A stretch of 38,690 nucleotides of DNA, taken from assembly GCA_003427395.1 (NCBI GenBank), contig BFEA01000129.1:2116766-2155455 (forward strand), read 5' to 3'. Source of the stretch: Chara braunii (taxonomy: Eukaryota > Streptophyta > Charophyceae > Charales > Characeae). This document shows, in pieces, positions 1 through 9,684 of this stretch; positions within the stretch are counted from its first letter, which is position 1; every line of letters starts with the position of its first letter. The position numbers and the translations under genes are program-made. The notes beneath the pieces were generated by a model. That model was not told the DNA's origin. It saw nothing but the letters and a program-made list of their open reading frames with translations, and searched no databases.

Positions 1-24
1 AAGGCTAATTCTTTAAGCCCAACC

Positions 25-60
25 CATTCAATTACCTGTCAAATCTGGACAGGACGGCCT
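25..60 (+). repeat. 36-bp repeat, inverted second copy at 16526-16564
   Basis: About 36 bp ending in a GGACAGG-CGGCC motif recurs in reverse complement near 16526-16564 with about three differences. It contains a short inverted repeat, CCTGTC and GACAGG around a 7-base loop. Here it leads into the left arm of the foldback element; at 16.5 kb it lies beside a tRNA-like sequence. It may be the end of a dispersed repeat family. The identity is read by eye. Confidence 0.6.
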
Positions 61-852
61 TTCAGGCCTTGTTTATTGTCATTATAGTATTACGCGGAAC
101 CCCGTAGCAGCTGAATTCCCTTTCAGCTGAGCGCAAGACGTCACGCGAAAAAGAAAAAAAAAAAACGGTCGGTCAAACGCCCTCCGGAGTCAGACCATAC
201 ATTAGGCATATTACCACCAGTTTCTGGACGTAAACTCGGTCAGATGCATCCAGAAGACGCCATACGTGCGTTGTAACGATACATGCAGTGATAAAATCCT
301 GATGCGAATGTTTCTGGACGTAAAATCCGTCAGATGCATCCAGAAGACGCAATACGTGCGTTGTAACGGTGCATGCAGTGATAAAATCCTGATGCGCATG
401 TTCTGGACGTAAAATCGGTCAGATGCATCCAGAGCGCGCCATAAGTGCGTAGTAACGTGACATGCAGTGAAAATCCTGATGCGCGTGTTTCTGGTCGTAA
501 CATCGGTCAGATGCATCCAGAACGCGCCATAAGTGCGTTGTAACGATACATGCAGTGATAAAATCCTAACCGCCATCGAGTAGAGACTGCTGAAGTTCAT
601 AGGGGGAGGGGACCACCACCTGAGGGGAGGCACAGTGACTGGCCCATCGAAGAAGCTCGGTCCTGATGCTACCGCCTGACCCCTGGCCGGTATCGCCCAC
701 CTGCTGTAGCAGGTAATACAGGTATAGCACCTGCTGGTGGGTGCAGCTCCCGCATGTTCCCTCGTTGGAGGCTTGAGCACGGATTTGGCTGCTACGGGGT
801 TCCCCGTAATACTAAAATGACAATACAAAAGGCCTGATAGGCCGCCCCTGTC
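48..852. mobile_element. Foldback (MITE-like) element with ~65-bp inverted ends
   Basis: Bases 48-111 and 788-852 are inverted copies of each other with only a few differences and indels. Both arms contain GGAACCCCGTAGCAGC, TATTGTCAT and AGGCCT motifs. The ends read GACAGG inward. The interior holds four ~90-bp tandem repeats (221-567) and a 220-bp unique part. No transposase is present, so it would be non-autonomous. No convincing target-site duplication is visible at 48/852, so the true ends may lie slightly further out, and the superfamily is not assigned. Confidence 0.75.
221..567. repeat. Four tandem repeats of ~90 bp inside the foldback element
   Basis: Units start at 221, 311, 401 and 488, each beginning (T)TTCTGG-CGTAA and ending in AAATCCT. 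Lengths are 90, 90, 87 and about 80 bp. The 90-bp period keeps a minus-strand reading frame open across the repeat, but unit 3 carries indels that shift and then restore the frame. I therefore read this as a structural minisatellite, not as a coding repeat. Confidence 0.85.
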
Positions 853-1538
853 ATTTTTTTTATTTTTATTTTTTTTTCAGAGAAAAATAGAGTCCAGGAT
901 GTTGTAGAGGCTAATTACCGGCACACAGGGATCACCGGGAGCAATGAGCCTTCGCAGTCCTAAGATACGAGGTCACCTCCCACCCCACCACTCATCAATA
1001 CTCCCAGCGTACCCCCTAACCAAACTATCTTACCTCAGTGTAACCCACTCAGGACCATCACCCAACCGCTAGGTGGGTGACTTGGACCAGACAGTAGTAG
1101 GCACCAAGGCTAGCTATTACCCCAGCCCCAGTGGAAGCGAAATCGGACAGGCCTCGCTGTACGGGAACTTCGGACTCTAGGCACCACAATATTCTACCAA
1201 CCTCGTATCCTCGTTGTAGAGATCATAGACCCCTGGGTTTTATTTTCAGGGAGAGCTAACTAGCAGTCAGTACCCCAGCCAGACAGCCTACCGTCCTTCC
1301 CCTAGCTTACCCAAGGCCAGGCGGAACTCAGACTGACAGTCCTACCGTCCTTCCCCTAGCTTGCCCCTATCTTGGCTAGGTGGAACTCAGACCTGCTGGG
1401 GTAACTACCGTATTCTATACCCTAAAGTCTATTTTAACCCTCCCCAAGTCAACTGTAGATGCATGTAAGCCCTTAGGCCGTATCTATGTGCTCAGGAAGC
1501 CATGGATGTAGGCTATTTATTATGTATGTGTATATATT
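853..1538. other. Non-coding stretch with a local ~50-bp duplication
   Basis: No gene is seen. A T-rich run follows the foldback element. A segment containing CCTACCGTCCTTCCCCTAGC at about 1290-1335 is repeated at about 1343-1395, each copy followed by GGCGGAACTCAGAC or GGTGGAACTCAGAC. The rest resembles decayed retroelement untranslated DNA, but no family is recognised. Confidence 0.5.
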
Positions 1539-2442
1539 GTGACGCCCAACCTCACGCCCGGCGCGACTTCCAGATCGGAGTGGGATGTGGGCCTGGAAGT
1601 GCGAAAAGGGGTGTTTGGGGAAAGTGGGGGTGGAGTCCCAGGTCGGAACTGAGATCTCCTACGGCAAGGGTCCAGGGGCATACATGCAATAGGGCTAAGG
1701 GCCGGTTACTTCCGGTCTGATGGCGGTCGATGTTGTGCAGCATAAGGCAGATGGCATGCGTGGTGCATCAAGGGCCGTCCGATCCGTCTGTTTTGATGAC
1801 GGCGGTTCGGGAGAGGCCCGTTCGTAAGGGTTGCGATTCCTATGAGTCGGACCTTTGGGTGCAGACACGTGGCGTCTGTCGCCACACGTTATGGTTAAGC
1901 TCCGTAGTTCCAGGGGTTCGGCGGTGGCCGTGTCATCTGCAGTTTCTGCACGGCGTGTGGGGCCAATACGGGGCAATGGAATTCCACGGTACCACTGTGA
2001 GTTGGTGATACGGGAGGTGGAGATGGAAGGGGGGGAAATTGGTAGCGATAACGACGAAGTCGGGGGATATGAAGTATTGCGTGTTATACGTAGTTGGGTA
2101 ATCGGGGCACCTTGAATCGCTGGTTACGGCACAGTGAAACTCCCTGGGGCACAATCGGTTCTCGGTTAGGCTGGGAAATTCCGGGTATCTCCGCCTAAAA
2201 TACTCTTCTTCTTCCTAGGGTTCGAAGTACCCGGAGTCCCGTGTGTACGTCATCTTGTCATTGCAGTATAGTGGAAGCCTCCCGTACGCATCTGACTGAC
2301 AGGGGGATCTCCAGATATGGTGTCGGAAATTCCTGTCAGCTCAGGTGCTTGAAAGGAGGAAAATTCCTCGCCTATCCCGATACGAGAGGTGTCGGGCTCG
2401 TCAACGATCGTGACTCGCCGCGCGTGGACACGTGAAGGCCGC
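1539..2442. other. Unassigned GC-richer DNA, possibly retroelement-derived
   Basis: The segment opens with TGTGACGCCC, a start often seen in plant Gypsy LTRs, but no matching second copy or end was found here. Overlapping short frames on both strands show no family motif, so none is annotated. It ends directly at the LTR boundary at 2443. Confidence 0.25.
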
Positions 2443-3504
2443 TGTCGTGCGCATCGGTCCCGCACGGGGACCCTCTCGGCCGCGTCACGCAGGATTTGGC
2501 AGGACTTGTCGTGGAGAGCGTTTACCGCTCCGCCCGAGTGCGCCAGCCGTACCTCTCGCGAGCCCCTACGACAGGATAGGGTCACGCGAGGCACCGCTTA
2601 CCTCCACTTGCGGGAGTTGTCACCATCCCTTAGGTGGGCGTATCCCCGCCGAGCTACTGAACCACATGCGAAGGCTTTTCGTATGCAATTGCAGAGGTGG
2701 CCCAGCCGAGGGCGTTTCTCGCTCGCTCTAGCATAGGGGGTACGTGCGGTCCAACGCCCAAAATCGGACCCGTACGTGAATCGACACCCTGGGGGGCTGA
2801 AGTCCCAAACACGATCCAACGTCGGTCGACTAGGACGCGCCACACACACCACGTGTTACGCCACAATACTCACACTTACTACACGAAGGTACACAAAACA
2901 ACCACTACAAACAATACCACAACACAACAATACTCCTAGTCCCTTCAACATTCTACCCATAACTCTATGCAGCAAGAACCAGATAGGTACCGCGCGTTGG
3001 ACTTCCGTATAAGTGTTGAGCGACCGTATGGCCTTCTCAAGTCAATCAGTCATGCGAACATACGCAAGCCTTCGTGTTGATGGGGTACCGCGCGGTACTT
3101 GTGGCCTCGTGGCCCTTGATATTCTCGAGGGTCGCGTTCGACACTCAAGTGTCGGCTGACAGGCACTTTGGGAGGCAATCTCTCGACGCCAGACAGCCGC
3201 CATGTGCGGTTGAAGACCACACCCTCTTCTGCACCTTGTGCAGAGGGGTTGAGTAGACAGGTTCAAGTTTTCGTGGCGGTCAAATATCAAGGGGTTTGAC
3301 TTTGACGGCTGCCACAGACTACAACGTCCAGCCATAATAGTTCTAAGAAGCAAGAATTAAGCAGAGACCTCTCTTTTCTCTCAGTGCAACCCTTACTTAA
3401 TCACTATGCGTGGCCTCCATGGGTCGCGCGGACACAAGAAGATATGGTATAAAAGTTGTGAGATAGGAGACGATCACTCTCACAATCACGGTGTGGCTTC
3501 CTTC

Positions 3505-3525
3505 AAATATATATATATATATTTA
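3505..3525 (-). promoter_or_regulatory. AT run in the LTR, possible promoter region
   Basis: An alternating AT tract lies in this LTR at 3505-3525, a shorter form is in copy 2 near 10755, and another is in the 31-34 kb LTR at 33086-33108. A second candidate TATA motif (TTTATA on the minus strand) lies near 3450. The conserved position suggests promoter DNA, but a simple microsatellite would look the same. Confidence 0.25.
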
Positions 3526-3831
3526 ATCATACGCAAAACCGAGTCTGTACTTCAATTCACAGAACATACCTATAACCACATCAAAGTTCCTCATCAACAG
3601 AGCACACACTATACGGGGTCAACTTCAACCATTCTTTGTGCTCACACCCCTCGCTTTAGCCATACAAGCCTCACTCTTTGTGCAACTCTCAAAATAACAT
3701 ACTCAGCATCTTTATTAAATGACCATTCAATTAAAGTCCNGGTAAAGATAGAACAAAACAACACAAAACATTGCGCTAACGCCTTTTTAGTTGAGTAGCA
3801 AGAGTGGATTAGAGTTGAGTCGGAAATCGAC

Positions 3832-3870
3832 CTCTTATCAAAAGATAAAAGAAGATAATCCTCGTAGGAT
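3832..3870 (-). other. Two adjacent short hairpins conserved among LTRs
   Basis: CTCTTATC (3832-3839) pairs with GATAAAAG (3844-3851, one G-U), and ATCC pairs with GGAT across TCGTA (3858-3870). The same pair occurs in the other LTRs with changed but still complementary arms: 11077-11096 with 11102-11116, and 32689-32707 with 32669-32683. The first hairpin also recurs at 19575-19594. Confidence 0.65.
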
Positions 3871-4164
3871 CAGCTCGAAGCTAGTCAAGCCTGGAATCAA
3901 CCTGAATAAAGATGACCTGCAATGCAGCACAGGCCAGTACCCAAGCCATGCTTGAGTGATCAAGATACAATCCTACCTTTCTAACTAACCTCTGATGTGT
4001 ATCTAAAAGTGTAAGAGAATCCGACAGCATATCCCCTAAACAGGATGGCTTGCCAGATTTTCCCTGGCTGAAAATAATACAACTCTCCAAATTCTTCCCG
4101 TAGGAAAAGTGTCTTTCCATAATTTCTACAAGCTCAAAAATGACTAACTCCTCCAGATTTGTAG

Positions 4165-4210
4165 AAATTTCGGCAGCGCTTCCCATAGGAACAGGAGGCT
4201 GCCAAGATTT
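4165..4210 (-). other. Type-2 LTR hairpin module
   Basis: AAATTTCGGCAGC (from 4165) faces GCTGCCAAGATTT (to about 4210) around a loop with a TTCC/GGAA core. Equivalent modules lie at 11344-11390 and 11424-11470, and in the plus-strand LTRs at 18811-18857, 18990-19038, 19175-19225, 19299-19345, 32112-32159, 32232-32279 and 32356-32403. Arms vary but stay largely paired, counting G-U. Confidence 0.65.
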
Positions 4211-4337
4211 ATGCGAAACTGAAAAGACAAAAAGACAAAACAAACTATACTTGGGACTATCTTTTAACACCTGCTTGATGATTCAGGATCAATGATAGCC
4301 AGCACGACCTCTAGATGAGATTGTAAGTTAACATTGA

Positions 4338-4391
4338 TCCTAACCCCTGGCAGGGTCAGTCCTATCCTAACCCCTGGCAGGGTCAGTCCTA
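4338..4391. repeat. 27-bp tandem duplication private to LTR copy 1
   Basis: Two 27-bp units containing CCCCTGGCAGGGTCAG (4338-4364 and 4365-4391) are adjacent here, while LTR copy 2 has a single unit (about 11600). The core is itself an inverted repeat (CCCTGGCAGGG). This is a change that arose after the two LTRs separated. Confidence 0.85.
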
Positions 4392-4629
4392 TCTTCATCC
4401 CAAGTTCTCCCTCCTATCATCCATCTGATCTACCTATGGCTCCAACACTGGGCGAGCATCTAAAGCAACCAGCCTATCGAAAAGACACCCCAAAATGAGA
4501 TCCCATAAGTGTGCATAAACATGCATCCCTCACAATCCCACATCAATTTGCCCAAGTAGTTCGTTAGATCATTCTATTTTTTCCTTTAGTAGACTCTCTC
4601 ATTTATGGCATAGGATGAGACAAGGCTCT

Positions 4630-5243
4630 AACTTAAGGGTAAGCCCAACCTGCCTAAGTAAACAAGTAAGAGTACGCACAAGTGGACTGCCCTAACTTAA
4701 GGGTATGCCCAACTCCAGATAAACTCTAGTCATAAAACATATGACTAGACCGCTCTAACTTAAGGGTACGTCTGTCTTCTGTTTAAACTGACGACATGAA
4801 GCATAAGACTAGACTGCCCTAACTTAAGGGCATGTCTAGCCAGCCTTACACAAGGTTACAAAGGGCATAGGATTAGGCTGCCCCAACTTAAGGGTGTGTC
4901 TAACCTGCCTACAACAAGTACAAACAACGAATGGTCAGACAGCCCTAACTTAAGGGTACGTCCAACCTACATAACGTCAACGATAGGAGCATATCACTAG
5001 GCCGCCCTAACTTAAGGGTACGCCTAGCCAACTTAAACACCTTAGGTACATAAAACAAAATCTGCCTGAACAAGTACAACGACGTATGACTAAGCGGCCC
5101 TAACTTAAGGTTACACTTAGCCTCCGTAACGACAATATAGGAGAACAATCATTGATACTTGCACAAACTTCATATATTTCTCTCTTATGAGGCAGATAAT
5201 CAGACCTACCCAACTTAGGGAGACATCCAATCCTGCCTTGTGT
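4630..5243 (-). repeat. Hairpin array of LTR copy 1 (core AACTTAAGGG)
   Basis: At least eight units repeat about every 62-64 bp, with cores at about 4631, 4695, 4758, 4822, 4886, 4948, 5010 and 5103. Each core, GCCCTAACTTAAGGGT or a close variant, can fold on itself (CCCT/AGGG). It is flanked by variable arms that complement each other: CTAGAC/GTCTAG at 4809-4839, TTAGGC/GTCTAA near 4874-4906, CTAGGC/GCCTAG at 4997-5027 and CTAAG/CTTAG near 5092-5120. The array is cut off at 5243. Confidence 0.85.
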
Positions 5244-5672
5244 GGCAGCAACAAGGCATGTTGGGTACTGTCTGTTAAGCACTCGAATGAGTCAGTCGGC
5301 CAGTCGGATTGGTCCTTTTCTCGTCAGCATTAGGGAATTGTGGCTGAATTGATAGCTTTTCTAATTATCCGACGCAACGGGGACGTCGCTTAATAAGGTC
5401 CTGTAAGTTGTCGGCATGAATACCCTTACAAGGGTATCCGCCCTGTTTTTTGCAAGTGACAGAAGATAAGGCTTGTTCAAAATCTGAGTATACCGTTCGA
5501 AGTTTCGGTTGTGTTTGGTTCGCGTTGACTGAATGGTTGACGGTGGCAAAGTGTGGGTGGGCGCGCAGTTTTGAGGTGCCCATGATGATTTTTTTTTCTC
5601 TTGATGTTATAGAGTCGGCGTTTCCACTAACAATATTTTTAGCTTTGATTAAAACAGGGAGAGCTTCCCCTT

Positions 5673-7317
5673 AATTGAGGTGGCCTTAATGCATCTGCGT
5701 TCATACGGCATGCGTCATCAAAAGTGGCGTTGCTTTGAATAGTAATTGGGGTGTGCGAGAGAAAGTAGAATGCAAGCGGTGACCTCCGCACAGTAGATGC
5801 GAGAGGCTGACGTTCGTGGATGGAGCCAGGCCCTATGAGCCGCAGGCGTCATGGGTCGGCAACCGTGAGTTCAGTCCGTGGGCAGAGGAATAGCCTTGAT
5901 GTACTTTGGTAGGCCCGCGTGCCGTACGACAACAGCTTATACTGATTTTTGCAAGTAGTTTGTCTCAACCTTGGGTACTAGCATTGTTGATAACGACTTT
6001 GGCGCCGCACCGTGTGAAGTTGCGCAGGCACTTGGTTGGCCGTGCCCCCATCGATAGTAAAAGTCGTTACCAAAACCAAGGAGGGATGGCGCGGACTAAA
6101 GAAAAGGGCGGGTTTTTCCAGCATAGGAACGGTAGGAGGGATCGTCCACAGTGCAGGTTGCTGCTGAGTCCGGAGGGCTCATCCACTGTGAAGGTTGCTG
6201 CCGAGTCCGGAGGGCTCATCCACTGTGCAGGCTGCTGCTGAGTCCAGAGGGCTCGTCCACTATGCATATTGCTGCTGAGAGGGCTCGTCCACTATGCATA
6301 TTGCTTATGAGTCCAGAGGACACGTTCGCTGTGCATATTGTTGCGGTGGCACTATGCACGGATGTTGTACTTTCGCTGGGCAGCCGGCTGTGGGTTCACC
6401 GTGAACTTGCCGCACGTTACTTGTACCTCGCCCCCGGCGCTATGTTGGGCCAAGCGTTGCACAAAAGCCCTGTTGCTATTCAATTGTTGTGCGTTGGTCA
6501 GGTTTCGAGTAGAACACGTGGGGTGTGGTCCGTTCAGACCCGAGCCAGCAAGGTTATGAACAGTAAGAAGTAGGAGGAAGAGCCCAGAATATACACGGAT
6601 TGCCACTATTGCTATTGGCCTCGACGGCTATGCATGCAGTGCTCGGTGCGCTTCTGGTCGCTCGCTGAGCACGGAGCTGTGCGTAGCAGGGTTCTATATC
6701 GAGTTGCCCTGTGTTCTAATGTATTGCGTTCACATCTTGCTGCACAGAGCTCTGTGTACTGCCACAACATCTTATTGTTGCTCAGAATGGGTTGCGGCTC
6801 CGGTAGCGGTGTCGCAACTTTCGTAACCTCGACTACTGATTACGCTACTCTGTGCCTACGGTTGGTGTGCGGCATTGGCTGCTGATGCTATGCTTTACTA
6901 CGAGTGTAGTCCGTGGCCAGTGCGTTGAGAGGACAGGGTACGTCAAGCAGGCTGCAACTGTGACACGAGTGTACGTCTGTCAAAGTGTGGCTTCGATTAC
7001 AGTTTCCGCACTCCAGTGAGACTGTCACAACTAGTGTCGCTGTTGCGGGATCAGGCTATCACAACACTCAGGCTGAATGCTATTGTACTTTTGAGGAGCC
7101 TTGTTAAGGTGTGTTGGGCCTTGGCTAAAAGTAGACTGTGTGAGCACTGTACAGAGACGCTGCGTTTGCTAGAGGTGACTATGGCCTGTCGTGCGGGCAC
7201 TGTGCACTGCTGGGTTATGCTTGTACAGGTAACTGCTCCGCTGGTACGAGCATCTGTGGTGCTTCCTGCTGAGATTATCCGAGTACCGAGTACCAATTGG
7301 GTGGGCCGTTCACAGCG
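5673..7317. other. Segment-A interval absent from the 14-kb copy
   Basis: In the inverted copy at 13922, sequence equal to 5672 joins directly to sequence equal to 7318 (CTTCCCCT followed by GGTGATAAAG). The interval contains a 37-bp minisatellite (6145-6361) and short frames without family motifs. It could be an insertion here or a deletion there. No inverted ends or target duplication were noticed, so deletion in the other copy is at least as likely. Confidence 0.6.
6145..6361. repeat. 37-bp minisatellite, about six units
   Basis: Units begin at 6145, 6182, 6219, 6256, 6288 and 6325, containing TCCACTGTGCAGG, GCTGCTGAGTCC and GAGGGCTC. The unit from 6256 is 32 bp. A 37-bp period is not a multiple of three, so frames across it are fortuitous. 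Confidence 0.85.
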
Positions 7318-7858
7318 TGGTGATAAAGCTTGCTGATTGGAAGCATCGACATTGAGGATGTTGAGGTTCGGGGTGTTTACATGAGACTGCTAAGGCCTGC
7401 TGCATACGTTATGTTGTGTCGTGAGGCACTGTGATGCTGCGGGAATTGCACGGCCTCCCACTGCTGTGAAGCCGCCGCGTTTAGCTGTGTTATGTGTGTG
7501 CTCTGTTTGAACAAAGTGTTTCTAGGTTGCGTAGCGGCGGTCTAATCAGGGGGTAAGGCATTGCGATTCGAGAGAGTGGTCAAGCTTGCCAAGAGAGTCA
7601 CTCCTGCGACTTGGAGACTCATCAGAGGGTTGTTGCGCTGCGTTTGGGTCGTGACTCGGCCGCCTCTATTGCGTTACTGGCCGTCATTGCGGGGCCCTCA
7701 GGCGAGTGACGGTATCAAGGCCCTCTCCTGAGAGTTGAGTTGTCCCGCCCTTGGATCTCGAGAGTCTGAAATTTTACTTCTACCTTTCTTACTCTAAGTC
7801 TAGTCTGAGGCTACGAGAGGAAGGCGGCAGGCGGGATTGCAACCCAGAGGACCGCAGC

Positions 7859-9671
7859 AAACACCAGAGAGTAGACAGTTTACACATTTCACATTCACAA
7901 AACGTATGAGATGCATCATGTACACCTCTCACATAAAAAACAGTCACCATACATCAGGATAAACCCACACGTGTGAGAGTGACAGTGATCGTCACACGAA
8001 GAGGTAGTCTCAAGTCGTGATTATGTATAGAGTCGGGATATATGAACTAAAAAAAGAATCAAGATAGCCTTACAGCCACGCACCTACTCAAAGTTGAGCA
8101 ACCTCAACTCAAGGATGAGCAGGATAATTCCTGCCTTAGAGTCAGTCTGTCTTATCAGTTCCGTACCGAACCTTATTGCTAAATTCTCATTCGCTCTTTA
8201 AAATTTATTTCTCTCAATGGTCCTGACCATTGAAATATATATATCGTAATGCTATGTATCGTAATGGAGAAGTAATAATCATGAATAAATAAATGATACC
8301 ATGATCAAGTTAAATTTTTCAACCATGAAGGTTTTCAAATGCAACAACAATAAAAGTATTTTATTGTACTTCCCGAAGCTTTGACAGAAATATATTGTGT
8401 CGAGGGGTAGTGTAATCCTTTCTCAAAGGGATAACATCTTATTCCTGAGCCCCGCTCAAGGATCAAGCCTCACTGCATCTCCCTCCGATTCCAACACTTG
8501 CACCTTGCAGACCCTTGCCAATGAAGTAGACAACCTCACCATGCATACTCCGGGATGGCCTATCCCTTCGCCTGTAGATGAACTCACTTGACACTAAAGT
8601 AGTTGGGGATTCACCCCTTACCTCTCTGTGGAAGGCAGTCGCCGCCTCCCTTATGGGCCATGGTAAGACAAGGTTCAAACACTTTCTTCCTATTCAGTAG
8701 TAGTGTAGTCATTTTACCACAAAAGATTAGATGACAACACCCCACTATGGACAAGGAACATAGTTCCGGCGTGGGTCTCACTACTACCTACAAGACAAGA
8801 TTATAATTTCTTCAAAGTCATCTTTTGGGGAACAATAACATAGGGTTGCAACTTTCTTAGGGTAGATTTCACACATTGACCATTTCCTTGTGACATTCAC
8901 TTTCCCAAGAAACCGGTTACTCCATTCACCTCCGAATCCGCATCGGACGTGGATTCTATTTAATATTTCTGACCCCTTTTTAAAAGATTGACCCATGCAT
9001 ATGGAAACAAAATGGATACGAATGAGTAATTCAGATAAACATAGATCTAAGGAGCTATACATAGGTAGAATAAAATTGTACAGATGGCACATCCAACTAG
9101 TCATAGATGAATAAGGCTCAGATAATTAACATCAAGTACATAGTCTTATGTGTTAACTTTTTAAATATGCTCACTTAAAAGAAACTTTTGATGCAGATGG
9201 ATGAATTTCATAGATAGACTCAAAAGTATAATCTCGGAATGATAACTCAAATGCTTGAATAGATAGAATGTTTATGACTTTCCCTCACGAGAACCCTTAG
9301 GTAAAAAGCTAATACCTCTCTCTTAGCCAAGCTATTTCCTAGCGCTAGCGTACGGTGATACGGCCACAACAACTTAGGCAGCTCATCAACTATGTTAAGG
9401 TACCAAAGATTCTTTCTTGGGTGGCCGAATATACAGAGTCGCATCAAAGGCGAACGACGATCATTCTATGGCATTTAATACGTGGAACATCGTCCTTACT
9501 ACCATATGGTACCTTGGTTTGAGGACGTATACATCATAAATGCTACTACTCATCACCCACTTACTGAACGCAAATCAACATTTTTTGTCGTTTTGCCTGG
9601 ATCATCAGCCTGCACTTAACCTGGGTTCGTTCTCTTAACTTGAAGGACCCCGGTAGGCAGCCGAGATCCCT
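7859..9671 (-). mobile_element. 5' internal (leader-side) non-coding DNA of the minus-strand element
   Basis: This DNA follows the primer-binding site in element order. No gag or pol motif is seen in any frame. The stretch 7865-8015 matches 25467-25586 of the plus-strand element in reverse complement, including TGACGATC, CTCTCACA and ATGGTGACT landmarks, so it belongs to the same family. A 7-bp hairpin AGTTGAG/CTCAACT at 8092-8109 corresponds to GGGGTA/TACCCC at 25421-25435, different in sequence but equally paired. Another palindrome, CAATGGTC/GACCATTG, lies at 8215-8232. The rest is unassigned and AT-rich. Confidence 0.55.
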
Positions 9672-9684
9672 GGCAACGGCGCCA
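9672..9684 (-). other. Primer-binding site, tRNA-Asp type
   Basis: On the minus strand TGGCGCCGTTGCC lies two bases after the LTR end ...ACACGACA. This sequence is a familiar primer-binding site in plant Ty3/Gypsy elements, complementary to the 3' end of tRNA-Asp (from memory of the family). It fixes the LTR boundary at 9687 and the element orientation as minus. Confidence 0.8.

Larger units (their letters stand above)
2443..5243 (-). mobile_element. LTR copy 1 (minus strand), truncated at its 5' end
   Basis: These 2801 bp are a direct repeat of 9687-12480 with high identity by eye. On the minus strand the LTR ends at 2443 in ...CACGACA, the normal CA end. Its start is missing: the full LTR runs a further ~610 bp in the other copy (to 13093), whereas here homology stops at 5243 inside a hairpin array and unrelated DNA follows. 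In element order the LTR contains a hairpin array (5243-4630), a second hairpin type (4210-4090), two short paired hairpins (3870-3832), an AT run (3505-3525) and a GC-rich end. It differs from copy 2 by a 27-bp tandem duplication (4338-4391) and a ~25-bp deletion near 4090. Confidence 0.85.
5280..7858 (+). mobile_element. Internal element segment A, inverted relative to its LTRs
   Basis: The ends of this segment match the plus-strand internal region at 27010-27330 and 30490-30680, and match 13390-14455 in reverse complement. In those copies the segment runs towards a polypurine tract and LTR in the same orientation as the LTR. Here it is plus-oriented while both neighbouring LTRs are minus. 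Its 3' homology stops at 7858 (GACCGCAGCAA), before the polypurine tract. No coding region is recognised. Shared landmarks are the 8-bp hairpin ATACCCTT/AAGGGTAT at 5420-5437 and the block ending GCGGGATTGCAACCC (to about 7850). It holds 1645 bp (5673-7317) that the 14-kb copy lacks. Confidence 0.7.

Noticed and set aside
211-828. 205-codon minus-strand frame with a 30-residue internal repeat
   Set aside because: The periodicity comes from the 90-bp minisatellite. In the third unit the frame is shifted and restored by indels, so the protein repeat is not conserved as protein, and the frame runs into the inverted end of a foldback element.
48-852. Helitron or classical DNA transposon with transposase
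   Set aside because: There is no Rep/helicase or transposase frame, and long inverted ends are not a Helitron trait.
4630-5243. CRISPR-like array (regular short repeats with variable spacers)
   Set aside because: It lies inside an LTR of a eukaryotic retroelement, the cores diverge, the arms rather than the spacers carry the pattern, and no cas gene is present.
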